This document shows positions 21,632 to 32,537 of a stretch of 64,000 nucleotides of DNA, piece by piece. Within the stretch, counting starts at the first letter, position 1, and the number at the start of each line of letters is the position of its first letter. Under the pieces are notes generated by a model. The model worked only from the letters and a program-made list of their open reading frames with translations, did not search any database and was not told the DNA's origin. The DNA lies in the NCBI GenBank assembly GCA_963210315.1, contig OY723292.1, positions 682,001-746,000 on the forward strand, written 5' to 3'. Both the position numbers and the translations under genes were made by a program. This stretch comes from Rhynchopus euleeides. Taxonomy: Eukaryota; Euglenozoa; Diplonemea; Diplonemida; Diplonemidae.

Positions 21632-22309
21632 GGGGGGGGGGTCACAGATACGAAATACCAAAAAGGGCTTACATACAAAAGAGGCAATAGGGGGAGGAAG
21701 GGGAGGGGGGTATTTTTCCTTTTGCCGTGCTGTGCAGAAACGCAGAAGAAAGAGAGAGTGAGAGAGAGAGAGAGAGAGGGGGAGAAGGTGGCGGTGCAAC
21801 TTCGCTTCCTATTTTTTCCCCCCCGGCAGATTCTTTTTGTCGGAGCTGTGCTGCGATTCCGGCAATGTAGTTTCTCGCAAATGCCAACACATCCCCAACA
21901 TCCATCGCGAAGTGACACACGCTCCCCCCCCCCCCCCCGCCTCTCCCCCCAAAGGCTGTATCCTTTTTCACACCAATGGGGGTCTTCGCTGGTCGACAAA
22001 CTTCGACAAACTTCGTCAGTTTTCAGCCAATTCAACAGGAAATGCACCAAAATGCACTGACGATCACCCCGTAGCGAAGACCCCCAATAGGAATCCTATT
22101 TGCGAGACGCTGTGTGTGGCGACCACATTTCCAGTGAGTAGACCCTGCGCAGATCATTGCCCACCATTTCTCTGTGTCTCTGTGTGTGTGCGGTGCATGA
22201 AATGCACGAAATCTGGAGAAAGGAGAAGGAGCAGAAAAGGGGGGGTGGTCTGGGCTTCGTCGACTGTGAGAAATAACAAAACCACCACCGCCACCAACAC
22301 CACCCCCCC
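21632..22309. other. Intergenic with hairpin H2
   Basis: Contains a (GA)n tract near 21755-21780 and the H2 hairpin (21978-22085). No gene recognised. Confidence 0.45.
21978..22085. mobile_element. Hairpin element H2 with 3-bp target duplication
   Basis: A 108-bp element with ends GGGGGTCTTCGCTGG and (inverted) GGGGGTCTTCGCTAC, flanked by AAT on both sides. Same end motif and length as H1 and H3, with a different interior. Confidence 0.7.
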
Positions 22310-22489
22310 CAGGCCTCTGCCTAATTCGGGTCGAACGTTAAGTTTCTCCGTGCCGGGGGGGGGAGGGGGGGGGGGGGGGCTACCCTACCCTACCCTAGGG
22401 TTGGGGCCGCCGGGGTCCCAGATTTTTTGGTAATTTCCAGGTGTGGGTAGGGGGACCTTTTCGAATTTTTTTTTTCGAGGGGTGCCCAT

Positions 22490-23463
22490 CAGGGTATAAG
22501 ATAGACTTTTTTTCTGGCGCCGTTTTCCGGTTTTTCTGGTTTTAAAAATTTTTCGCGCGCGCCTTCGGCGCGCGCGACCCGCGCAAACCCTCCCAGAGTC
22601 TGAGAAGGCCCGGTGCCTGCGCGCGTCCTGTCGTACTGAGGCTGCTTGGTGGGGCAGGCGCAGCAGCTGCTTTGAAAGTTTGGACTCTCGACCAAAAAAC
22701 CGGTCTGGTGCAATGCTTTTACACAGGGGGGTCTGGGGGGCGGAGCCCCCCAGCCGCCGGAGGCCACGGTAGTGAACATCTGTTCACTACAGTCTGGATT
22801 CGCTTGTAAGTAGGAAGGCTTCGCTGTATCGCAGCCCGGCCAGCAGGAGATCACTGGTCCTTGAGGGTTCAACCTTCAGGGTGGAGGAGGACGGGGGAGC
22901 GACCACTCGTGACAGGTGTGCGTTGTGGGTGGAGTGGGTGCACGACAGAATGGCCAAAGGGTCCACGAGATCTCTGCACACATTCCGTTATCGAGGAGAT
23001 GGGCACCTAGCTGTGACGACAGGCAACAAACAAATCTCATCTGTTAGTTGCCCCCAATAGGCTTGGCGACCTTCAAGACTGCTTGAAAGTCGTTTGTGTT
23101 CTCGTCTCAGCCCTCCAGACTGCAGTCTTAGACTCCCTCTTAGACATGGTGGCTGGAGTCCACCATGTGTGCACCTTCAAAACAGAAGAGACCTGCATGA
23201 CGAGGTCACCACCCACCGGGCCATCCGCTAGGTCCATTTTTCTTCTCCGCTTCTCTGCCTTCTTTGGACTATTTGAGCTCTGTGCGGATCACGATGGGGT
23301 CACTTTCTATTTTTTTATGGCGTTTTTTCTGACTGTTTTACTGTCCCAAAGTCACAAGAAAAACCGCCAAAAATGAGACCGACCTTTTTTTTTTTTCCAG
23401 AAAACCGGGAACCGGGAAACCCTGGTTTTGAAAACCGGAAAACCAGACCTATCTTATCCCCTG
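22490..23463. mobile_element. hAT-type non-autonomous element, copy 1
   Basis: 974 bp. TIRs begin CAGGGTATAAGATAG (left) and, inverted, CAGGGGATAAGATAG (right). Flanked by TGCCCAT on both sides, and T2 shows the uninterrupted site GGGTGCCCATTTTGG near 50310, so the empty site is known. The 8-bp class of target duplication (7 bp visible here, one G apparently lost) and CAGGG termini fit the hAT superfamily. The interior has CCGGTTTT-rich subterminal repeats, a CGCGCGCGCCTTCGGCGCGCGCG-type hairpin and a strong GGGGGGCGGAGCCCCCC palindrome. There is no transposase; the conserved minus-strand open frame is probably fortuitous. Confidence 0.85.
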
Positions 23464-23474
23464 TGCCCATTTTG

Positions 23475-25376
23475 GCGATTTGGGCCCGATTTCGAGGGTT
23501 ACGGGTGACCCTAGACCCTACCCAACCCTAGGGTTGGGGTTGGGGTTAACTCCAGACCCTACCCTCACCCTAGGGTTAGGGTTAACCCTAGACCCTACCC
23601 TGGGGTTAGGGTTAACCCTATACCCTACCCAACCCTAGGGTTGGGGTTGGGGTTAACCCTAGACCCTACCCTAGGGTTAGGGTCAGGGTTAACCCTATAC
23701 CCTACTCAACCCTAGGGTTAGGGTGAGGGTTAACCCTAGACCCTACCCTACCCTAGGGTTAGGGTTAACCCTACACCCTACCCAACCCTAGGGTTAGGGT
23801 TAGGGTTAACCCTAGACCCTACCCTAGGGTTAGGGTCAGGGTTAACCCTATACCCAACCCAACCCTACACCCAACCCTACCCTAGGGTTAGGGTTAGGGT
23901 TAACCCTAGACCCAACCCAACCCTAGGGTTAGGGTTCGGGTTAACCCTAGACCCAACCCTACCCTAGGGTTAGGGTTAGGGTTAACCCTAGACCCAACCC
24001 AACCCTAGGGTTAGGGTTGGGGTTAACCCTATACCCTACCCAACCCTAGGGTTAGGGTCAGGGTTAACCCTAGACCCAACCCAACCCTAGGGTTAGGGTT
24101 AGGGTTAACCCTATACCCAACCCAACCCTAGGGTTAGGGTTAACCCAACCCAACCCTAGGGTTAGGGTTAACCCAACCCGACCCTAGGGTTAGGGTTAAC
24201 CCTACACCCTACCCAACCCTAGGGTTAGGGTCAGGGTTAACCCTAGACCCAACCCAACCCTAGGGTTAGGGTTGGGGTTAACCCTAGACCCAACCCAACC
24301 CTAGGGTTAGGGTTAACCCTATACCCCACCCAACCCTAGGGTTAGGGTTAGGGTTAACCCTATACCCAACCCTACCCTAGGGTTAGGGTTAACCCTATAC
24401 CCTACCCAACCCTAGGGTTAGGGTTGGGGTTAACCCTATACCCTACCCTCACCCTAGGGTTAGGGTTAACCCTATACCCAACCCAACCCTAGGGTTAGGG
24501 TTAACCCAAGACCCAACCCTACCCTAGGGTTAGGGTTAGGGTTAACCCTATACACAACCCAACCCTAGGGTTAGGGTTAACCCTATACCCTACCCAACCC
24601 GAGGGTTAGGGTTGGGGGTTAACCCAAGACCCTGCCCGACCCTAGGGTTAGGGTTCACCCTAGACCCAACCCTACCCTAGGGTTCGGGTTTGGGTCAGGG
24701 TGAACCCTAGACCCGACCCAACCCTCGGATCAGGGTTGGGGTTAACCCTATACCCTACCCTAACCCTAGGGTAGGGTCTAGCGTCAACCCTGACCCTAAC
24801 CCTAGGGTTGGGTCAAGGGTTAACCCTAACCCTAGGGTTGGGTAGGGTCTAGGGTTAACCCTGACCCTAACCCTAGGGTTAGGGTAGGGTCTAGGGTCAA
24901 CCCTGACCCTAACCCTAGGGTTGGGTAGGGTCCAGGGTTAACCCTAACCCTAACCCGAGGGTTGGGTAGGGTCTAGGGTCAACCCTGACCCTAACCCGAG
25001 GGTTGGGTAGGGTCTAGGGTTAACCCTAACCCTAACCCTAGGGTTAGGGTAGGGTCTAGGGTTAACCCTGACCCTAACCCTAGGGTTAGGGTAGGGTCTA
25101 GGGTCAACCCTAACCCTATCCCTAGGGTTGGGTCAAGGGTTAACCCTAACCCTAACCCTAGGGTTGGGTAGGGTCTAGGGTCAACCCTGACCCTTACCCT
25201 AGGGTTGGGTAGGGTCTGGGGTCAACCCTGACCCTAACCCTTGGGTTGGGTTGGGTCTAGGATCAACCCTGGCCCTGACCCCTGGGTTGGGTAGGGTCGT
25301 GTTGGGTCGGGTTATGGGTACCCAACCCTCACCCTAGGGTAGGGTTGGGTCGGGTTGTGGGTACCCCCGACGTGCT
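23475..25376. repeat. Imperfect TTAGGG-type palindromic array of T1
   Basis: Left arm (to ~24770) repeats CCCTAGGGTTAGGGTTAACC then ACCCAACC-type spacers; the right arm repeats the reverse complement (TAACCCTAGGGTTGGGTAGG). Variation at single positions (TTAGGG, TTGGGG, TCAGGG) is frequent. Confidence 0.85.
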
Positions 25377-25476
25377 GTAGGGTAGGGTAGGGTAGGGTAG
25401 GGCCCCCCCCCCCCCTCCGGCCCAACGTTAAGTCCGGCCCCAGAATTAGCCAGAGGCCTGACCCCCCCCCCCCCTA

Positions 25477-26660
25477 GGCATACTTGTCCCCCCATATGGG
25501 GAACCCCCTAAATCTGGGGGAAATATGGGGGGTCGCAAAACCCCGCCCCCATATGGGGAAAAAGGCTGAAAATATGGGGAAAAACCGGTAAAATATGGGG
25601 GAATATGGGGGAAATATGGGGCCCATATGGGGGGATATGGGGGTATTCGTGCTGCAACGGGAGAACATCAAACCACTCATGCACACACACACACGAAGTG
25701 CGCGTCGAAACCGGCATCATGCCTTGTTGGGGATCCTCCAGGAGTCCGATCCTGGGGGGTGCGCGCTCGTTCAGGTGTGGCCAGGTCTGGCCCCCCCCTG
25801 GAAGATCCCCCAGGTGGGTCGCACCGACCTCCTGTTCCTCTCCTGCGCCGATACAGCGGCAGCGGAGGGCGAACGCTTCCCGGTTTGGCGGGGCACCGCA
25901 GTGACAGCGGCAGCGGTGGTGGACACATACGCACAGACACACAGAGCGCGTTCAGGGTTAACAGCTCCTCACAACACACACTCTTGTGTTTTTACGTCCT
26001 GTCTGGCACGTCACTCTCACACTCGCTGTCCTCCTCCTCTGGTGTGTTTGCGATTGCGAACTGCCCCCTGGGATCCTTATTAGATAAGAGAATTCACAAG
26101 CAGTGCATTCTAGGGTGTCAGGCGCTTCCGCCACTTTTGACCGCTCCGAGCGCCGAAAAGTCGGAGTCAACGCTCGTCACCAGGCAGTGCTTGACATGTT
26201 CAAGCTGCATCTGCCGGGTGGAATGAGACCTGTGAAGGCCAGTACAAGGACTGGCTGCAGGACGCAACTGTTCTGCCAGCAAAGACAGGACTACTGGACA
26301 GCATGCTCTGATGACCGCTACTCAGACTTGAAGAAAGTGGCGGTCGGCGCTCTCACAGCACCTTTTGTGGTCTGACTCGAGCACTTCAGCCGAGCGTTTC
26401 CTCTCCGCAGAAAGCGACGATGCGAGATGGCTCTGCAAGGTGCTAGACGTCTCCTGTCAGTCGCTGACTTCACACCCTGTGAAAAGCAGAACGAAGAGAA
26501 CTGTTTGTTGACTGCTTCCACCTGAGGAACCCCTGGGTTTTCCCCCATATATCCCCCATATGGGGGAAATATGGGGGAACAGGACTTGAAAAACCCCCCA
26601 TATTCCCCCCATATTTTCCCCATATTTTTGGCCTTCCCCATATGGGGGTACAAGTATGCC
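25477..26660. mobile_element. TIR element C rich in CATATGGGG
   Basis: 1184 bp flanked by TA on both sides. Termini GGCATACTTGTCCCCCC and (inverted) GGCATACTTGTACCCCC. Subterminal zones of 150-200 bp hold many ATATGGGG / CCCCATAT repeats in both orientations. The ~850-bp centre has no convincing gene; open frames there have no recognisable family. It directly abuts element B copy 2, sharing its right TA. Confidence 0.7.
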
Positions 26661-26662
26661 TA

Positions 26663-27809
26663 GGGGGGGTCAAATGGGGGTGACAAACACGATTTTTCAA
26701 AAAACCGGCGCAGAGGCCCCAAAGCCCCCGTAAACCCTCCAAACCCCCCCAGATCGGTCCGGAAACCCATCGAACCCCACTTTTCCACCATTCCGGGCAC
26801 CTCAGGTGCCCGAATTGGGGTACCTAAATTTTGTGCCACCGTTTGGTACCGTACAGTGCCACTGTGTGGGAGGTTGGAAAAGAAAATGCCCCAACACACC
26901 ACATCTGAGGGTTGCAATGCATGTTGCTTGCCAACCACGTCATCCGGTGGGTGTCAGGCGCTATGTAGGTGGCATTAGCCAGGTCTTCGATGTGTTCTGG
27001 CTTGTATATATACCTCCCTGCCTGCGGCACAGGCACTGCCTTTGTCCCCCACACCAGCCACAGAGAGCGTATTGTACTCGGTCCACGGTTGCTGATTCAT
27101 TGTGATGCGTTGTATCCTCGAGTGAACGTCACACACTAGTGGCACCACCACCCGCCATCCGAGAGCTGTATTGACTTTGCGCGCTTCCGTTGTATTCACC
27201 TCGCCACGCATATTGCACCGTTCAGTACCAGTGCTCTTGGGCCAGGCAAAGTAGACCGCAGCAACTACCAATTCTGGCACAATGGGTACCACGACAGCGC
27301 ACTTCATGTGTTCCCGGAATGTACAGCTCGTGTTGCAACAGTCGTTGTCAACACATCCCGGTTGTGGAGCACTGCTGCACAGGAATCACACGACCATCTG
27401 GACTGTTCCGTACCTACAGGCAGCCTCCCGGTGCATGGTGGCAGGGAGGTATATATACAAGCCAGAACACATCGAAGACCTGGCTAATGCCACCTACATA
27501 GCGCCTGACACCCACCGGATGACGTGGTTGGCAAGCAACATGCATTGCAACCCTCAGATGTGGTGTGTTGGGGCATTTTCTTTTCCAACCTCCCACACAG
27601 TGGCACTGTACGGTACCAAACGGTGGCACAAAATTTAGGTACCCCAATTCGGGCACCTGAGGTGCCCGGAATGGTGGAAAAGTGGGGTTCGATGGGTTTC
27701 CGGACCGATCTGGGGGGGTTTGGAGGGTTTACGGGGGCTTTGGGGCCTCTGCGCCGGTTTTTTGAAAAATCGTGTTTGTCCACGTAAAAGGGTGGCATTT
27801 GACCCCCCC
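26663..27809. mobile_element. Foldback element B, copy 2
   Basis: 1147 bp, nearly identical to 20482-21629, flanked by TA. The left TA is shared with element C, so B probably inserted at C's flanking TA (or the reverse). Near-identity of the copies implies recent activity. Confidence 0.8.
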
Positions 27810-27830
27810 TACCCCCCCCCCCCTCCCTTC

Positions 27831-28712
27831 CCCTGACAACAGGCATGTCGCTAAGCGTCGACCGTCGACCCAGTGATTTTGGGTTTCCCCCCCCATAAAA
27901 AAGCGTCGACCCAGCGTCGACCCAGTGGACTGGGTTGACGCTTGGTCGAGGCTTGGAGCGTCGACCTAGTGGAACTGGGTTGCCATTCAAGCCTGGACCA
28001 AGCGTCAACCCATTTATTACACTGGGTCGACGCTAACCTAGCGTTGGCCCGGTTACACTGGGTCGACGCTCACCAAGCGTCGACCAAGCGTCAACCCACT
28101 TTCACTGGGTCGACGTCGAAGAGAGTATGGTTTTGCAGGAACAGATGCTCACTACCGTGGCCTCCGGCGGCTGGGGGGCTCCGCCCCCCAGACCCCCCTG
28201 TGGCGTATGTCTCGTACTCAAGTCATTCGATTCCCACCGGGTCAGGGAATCCACCCACTCCAGTAGCCTCAGGAGGACGCAGCCAACTCACACAGAATCT
28301 GTACGCCCACAATGAACAGATGCTCACTACCGTGACCTCCGGCGGCTGGGGGGCCCTGCCCCCCAGACCCCCCATCTCGCGTGCCCGTCTAGTAACCAAG
28401 TCCTTGCGCTTTGACGGCCGTGACATATCAGGGGGCAGCGTCGAAATCATGGTCCCGAAAGCCATTTTTTGGTTTCCTCCGGCACCCGACGGCGCGAGCG
28501 GGAGAGGAACCACGGAAGGAACCCAGCGCCTCACACCGTGCCCACCTAGTGGTCCACCGATGGGAAAATTTGGCAACAACACGAGCGCGCGCGAAGCGCG
28601 CGCGAGAAAAATTGACCCCTAGTGTTTTCCCCCCTGATCCCCCCCCAAAACAGGAGCGTCAACCCACCAAATCTCCAAAATCGAAAAGTTAGCGACAGGC
28701 CTGCCCTGACAA
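27831..28712. mobile_element. Element D with 9-bp target duplication
   Basis: The element itself is 27840-28703 (864 bp), with TIRs CAGGCATGTCGCTAA and (inverted) CAGGCCTGTCGCTAA, flanked by CCCTGACAA on both sides. The left ~280 bp carry many GTCGACCCAGTG / CACTGGGTCGAC subterminal repeats. The interior includes a ~240-bp block that recurs at about 47072-47310, and a CGCGCGCGAAGCGCGCGCG hairpin. A 9-bp duplication fits Mutator-like elements. No transposase is present. Confidence 0.7.
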
Positions 28713-28965
28713 CACGCCCTTTCGTTGCTTGCGTGGCGATGCTCTCTCCTCTACACCGGATACCTGTGGGGCATTCGGCTTCTCCTCCTGGGCAAGGCAA
28801 GCCGCCCGAGAGTGTCTGCCCCAAGACAAGACTGCCACAGGGTGAAGGCATTCAGGCCCCACCTCCACGGTGGCAAAAAGTCTGGCAGACAGCCGCGGGC
28901 CAGGAGACGCACGCTTCCCCCCCCCCCCCTCTGCACCTGATCCACCAGGTCAACCCGAAGGTCAA
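28713..28965. other. Short intergenic stretch
   Basis: Between element D and the last exon of the next gene. No feature recognised apart from a C run at 28917-28929. Confidence 0.35.
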
Positions 28966-30905
28966 TCAGATGCGCAGCTGCTCTGGGGTCAGCACCATGC
29001 GCTCGCCGTTGCTGTGCTGCAGCTGCTGCTGCCATTTGTCAACCACGCAGGGGTCGTTCAGCACATCCTGTAGAATAGGCGAGTGTGTGTAAAGGAGGTA
29101 GTTGGCATACAGGGTGTGCCCGGTGCAAAATTCCATGGCACCAAATCCTAGACGGGATATTCCTCCAGCTCCGTACAGAACAACATGGCAATAGCGCTAT
29201 TGGTATTGGATAGCCTCGACAATCGTTGAAGAACTTGAGTCGCGATTGCAGGCATCCCTTGCATGACCAAGTCCCGGCTGGCCAACCTGATGTGGAAGGC
29301 GAAGAGCGGACACCCGCCTGTGTGATGACGGTCACGACATACAAGAAGAAATGGGAGGACGAGGTATGCCTGTTCAAGCGCCTTGCGCATTCAGAAATCA
29401 GCGCAACACTTCCACGGCAAACAGATCCTGCGCAAGAGATGCCTCTTTAGGTTCCAGGATAACACCAGGCACGAAGCACAATCCGGTTTGCACGAAGACG
29501 AAGTGTAAATCCTGCGGAGCAGGGACAGCTGGGAAAAGGAGCCACACGTGCCAGGCTGGGACCAAAAAGAGTCTCGAGACGAAAAGGCGGTTCTCTGACG
29601 AAGCTGGTGTCACGGGTGACGTGGGGATCGTCGGCAAGATGCCGGAGGGCATCCCCTCGACAGGAAAACCTACAAACAGGCTGTTGTCGATGCAGAACCC
29701 CGCCGAGGCTGCAACAGGGATGGGAGGGTGGCCCATCTTGGCAGCCCCACAAAACAGCAGAAAACAGCACCTCTGCCACTCGATACACAAGCCAAAAACC
29801 CCCCCCCCCCACACTCTCCCCCCTCCCTCCCTCCCTGCCTCCATACCTCGGAACCCCACGACTCTGAGATGCGTGCCCACTCACCCATGAAGCCTTTCCA
29901 ATAGTGGGGATGCTGCCCATGTCCCTGCCCATGCCCCTGCCCCTGCCCCTCGCCACCCGCATCGCCCCGCCAGCCCTTCACCCTCCCCTGCAGGGGCGGG
30001 CGGTCCGCCTCCGCCCCACGCCCCTGCTGGCTGCGCAGGTCCAGCGGGCTGTGCACACCCCCGGGAGGCGACGCGCTGCGCCGCCACGGCGGCATCATGT
30101 CAGCAGGGTCCGGCGGGCTGTCCAACGGGCTGACCCGCAGCGGCGACAGCCCGCGGGCCCCCCCGCCGGCGGAGCCGAGAAACCCCACCACGTCCACACC
30201 CTCCTCCACCGCACGGTTCCCGTGCACCACGGCGGGGGTGGGCGCGGCGGGGTCCTCTCCGTGGTCCCTCCTGTTGCTGTCGCTGGTGCCTCTCCCAGGC
30301 AACCTGCCACCACCACCACCACCACGCGACGCCACCATCGGGGTCATCGGAAGCACGTCGTGCGGGCCACAGGCAGGAGGGCTCGCAGGGTGTTGGCGCG
30401 GCTGCTGCTGCCGCCGGCCCCCACGCGGAGATGGGCTGGCAGCCGCGGCGGCGCCGCGCGCACCCCTCCGCGCCCCCACCCCCTGGAAGACGCTGCCGCT
30501 GCCACTGCCGCTGCTGCTGGGGATCAGCACGGCCCCCTCAGGCGCACCCCCAGCGGGGTGGGGCTCCGGCTGCTGCTGCTGCCGCCCGCCGAACACCGAG
30601 CCCTCCACCGCAGGCGGGGCGCCTGGGCCAGCCGCCTTGGTGCTCGTCCCGGTGGGGGTGCTCGGGGGTGCCTGCGGGTGCCTGCGCTGGTGGTGCTGCC
30701 GCTGGGGCTTGCCGGCGGCGGGAGCGGCAGCGGCGGGGTGCGGCGTGCCGCGGCGCGAGGGGCTTACCACAACCTCGTCGCCCTGCCCCTGCCACACCGG
30801 GGCGTGCACCACCTTGGCGGGGGGGAGGAACTGCCGCACCACCACATGCCCCGCCACGCCGCCCTGCCCCTGCTGGCTGGGGTGCGCCGGCGCGGGGCGG
30901 ACCCG

Positions 30906-30939
<34 letters not shown>

Positions 30940-32537
30940 GCACCCCCACCCCCCCTGGCACTCTCCTCCCCACCATCACCAGCGTTGAGATCCACAGCGC
31001 TGATGAACGCGGCGCTGCCCCTCCGTGAGGAGGCCTTCAGCACGCTCTTCGGCAGCACACCCGCAGAGTCATCCGCAGTTCTGGGGGACTGCGGCCCCAG
31101 CACAGGGGTGCTGCGCCAGCTGCTGCTGGCATCCGTCCCAAGCGTGGCGGCACCGCCGCCCCGCATCCTCCAGGTCCCGGATGCGTCCGTCGGGAGGCTC
31201 TCGCGGATAGAGAGGGCTTCGCTCTCCTTGCGGCGCACCTCGGCAGCCTTGCGGTGCAGCTCGGACTCCTTCCGCTTGAGGCGGTCGGACAGCATCGCGT
31301 TCTCCTCCTTCAGCTTCGCGACGTAAGTCTCCTCCTCGGCGCGGGTCTGCTTCACCGCGGCGATCGCCTCCGTCAGCTCCGTGCGGAGCTCCCTGTTGAT
31401 ACGGGCGATAGATGCCTGAGAAGGGTCGGCAGGGGCAGCGTCGCGGTGGGCGGGGGTGGGGGTGGCGCTGCTGAGTTGTGTGCCACCCCCGGCGCCGCGC
31501 TGCTGGGTTGCAGCGGCGGAGGCGGCGGCGTTCTTCGCTGCCTGCGCCTCGTTGCGCTTCTTCTGCTCCCCCTCGGGGAGCACGACGCCAAACTCAGTCC
31601 CGCCGTGCGTCTTCCCGATGATGTCGATATCCGTGCCGCTGGCTGACGACGACGGGGCTGGCAGCTGAAACCCGCCACCGCCACCGCCACCCCCGCTGCT
31701 GTTGTACCCCCCGCCACCACCCGCCTTGGAGTGGCGTGAGGTCGTCTTCGATCCCAGGCCATCCTGTGCAGAGGAGGTCGTCACCGTGACGGTGGTTGCC
31801 GCCACCTCCAACGGAGGCGGCGGAGGCGGGGGTGGCGGCGGGGGCAGGGGCGGGGGCGCGCCCTCCCGATCCATCAAGGTGTTGAGGAAGGCATCCGTGC
31901 TGGCCTCCGACTGCCGCGTCGCGTTCAGCACGGGGGAGTTGTTTGGGTTGGCGCTAGCAGCCTCCACCCACTGGTCGAGGCGGCCCTGTGTGTTGGGCTG
32001 GCCCTCGCGCGCGCCGTGCGTCGCCATCTGCGTGAAAGACAGGGGTGGTGACGCGCTGTCGAACACAGGGAGATCCTCAGCGGCAGGGCCCAGCATCCGC
32101 TTGCGGAGCTGGTTGATGACACGCACGCAGTGCTCCGCAGGGCTGATCCCAGAAGGAGGGGCTTGGTTCCTGTGGTTGTCAACCAGGTTGAGTGCGACCT
32201 TCTCCTGCTGGTTGGCGATGCGGAGCGATAGCTGTGTCACATTCGACTTCTTCGACCCGCCGAGCTTCTTCGTCCCGTCGTTTCCCATCACCTGCTGTAT
32301 CGAAGCCCCCTCCAGCTCGGTCAGCTTGTAAGAAGCTGAGATGTTCTTCAACAGATCTGCCAGATACAGCGTGTCGCCTGTCACCAGCACAACCTCCTTC
32401 TTAAACGAGTCATCCGGAGACACGCGGTGCACCACCTGCAGGAGGTAGACATCCTTTGCCAGGTCAAACTCCTTTGGAAGGTTCCGCACAGCACGGGCTG
32501 GGGGGCCGGGCTTGCCATAACCCGGCCAGGTCATCAT
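28966..32537 (-). CDS. Long low-complexity protein with conserved N-terminal domain (2 exons)
   Basis: Exons 32537-29847 and 29067-28966 give 930 residues; the intron has donor GAG|GTATGG and acceptor CCTATTCTACAG, phase 0. Residues ~15-150 form a compact alpha/beta domain (AKDVYLLQVVHRVSPDD, VVLVTGDTLYLADLL) that looks PH-like by pattern; this is inference. Then come poly-proline and poly-glycine runs, a short coiled coil (INRELRTELTEAIAAVKQTR through EVRRKESEALS), a poly-Gln run coded by CAG repeats (about 10), and a long Pro/Gly/Ala/Ser region. The last 50 residues are well ordered (YWKGFMGEWARISESWGSE, then DVLNDPCVVDKWQQQLQ across the junction). The ATG at 32537 is the first in frame; a GTG 30 bases upstream is not used as a start here. 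Likely a cytoskeleton-associated adaptor; function unknown. Confidence 0.7.
29068..29846 (-). other. Intron of the low-complexity protein gene
   Basis: 779 bp, donor GTATGG, acceptor TTCTACAG, phase 0. It supplies a conserved-looking 33-residue C-terminal exon, which otherwise would be lost to read-through. Confidence 0.7.

Larger units (their letters stand above)
22310..25460. mobile_element. Telomere-like inverted-repeat element T1
   Basis: Ends CAGGCCTCTGCCTAATTC (left) and, inverted, CAGGCCTCTGGCTAATTC (right), each followed inward by an AACGTTAAG/CTTAACGTT block, a G run and a few CTACC or GTAGG pentamers. Between them lies imperfect TTAGGG-type sequence organised as ~40-55 bp units with GGGTTAACCCTA and CCCTAGGGTTAGGG palindromes. 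Unit orientation flips near 24770, so the element is one large imperfect inverted repeat. A full second copy is T2 at 50145-54344. T1 also carries a hAT-type insertion at 22490-23463. It is not a chromosome end, because unique DNA and genes continue on both sides. Confidence 0.75.

Noticed and set aside
22489..22872. Conserved 127-residue minus-strand frame inside the hAT-type copies
   Set aside because: Conservation is explained by near-identity of the three element copies. The translation is low in structure and spans a DNA palindrome.
22310..25460. A chromosome end (telomere)
   Set aside because: Genes and unique DNA continue on both sides, the repeats are imperfect and reverse orientation in the middle, and a second copy with the same ends exists.
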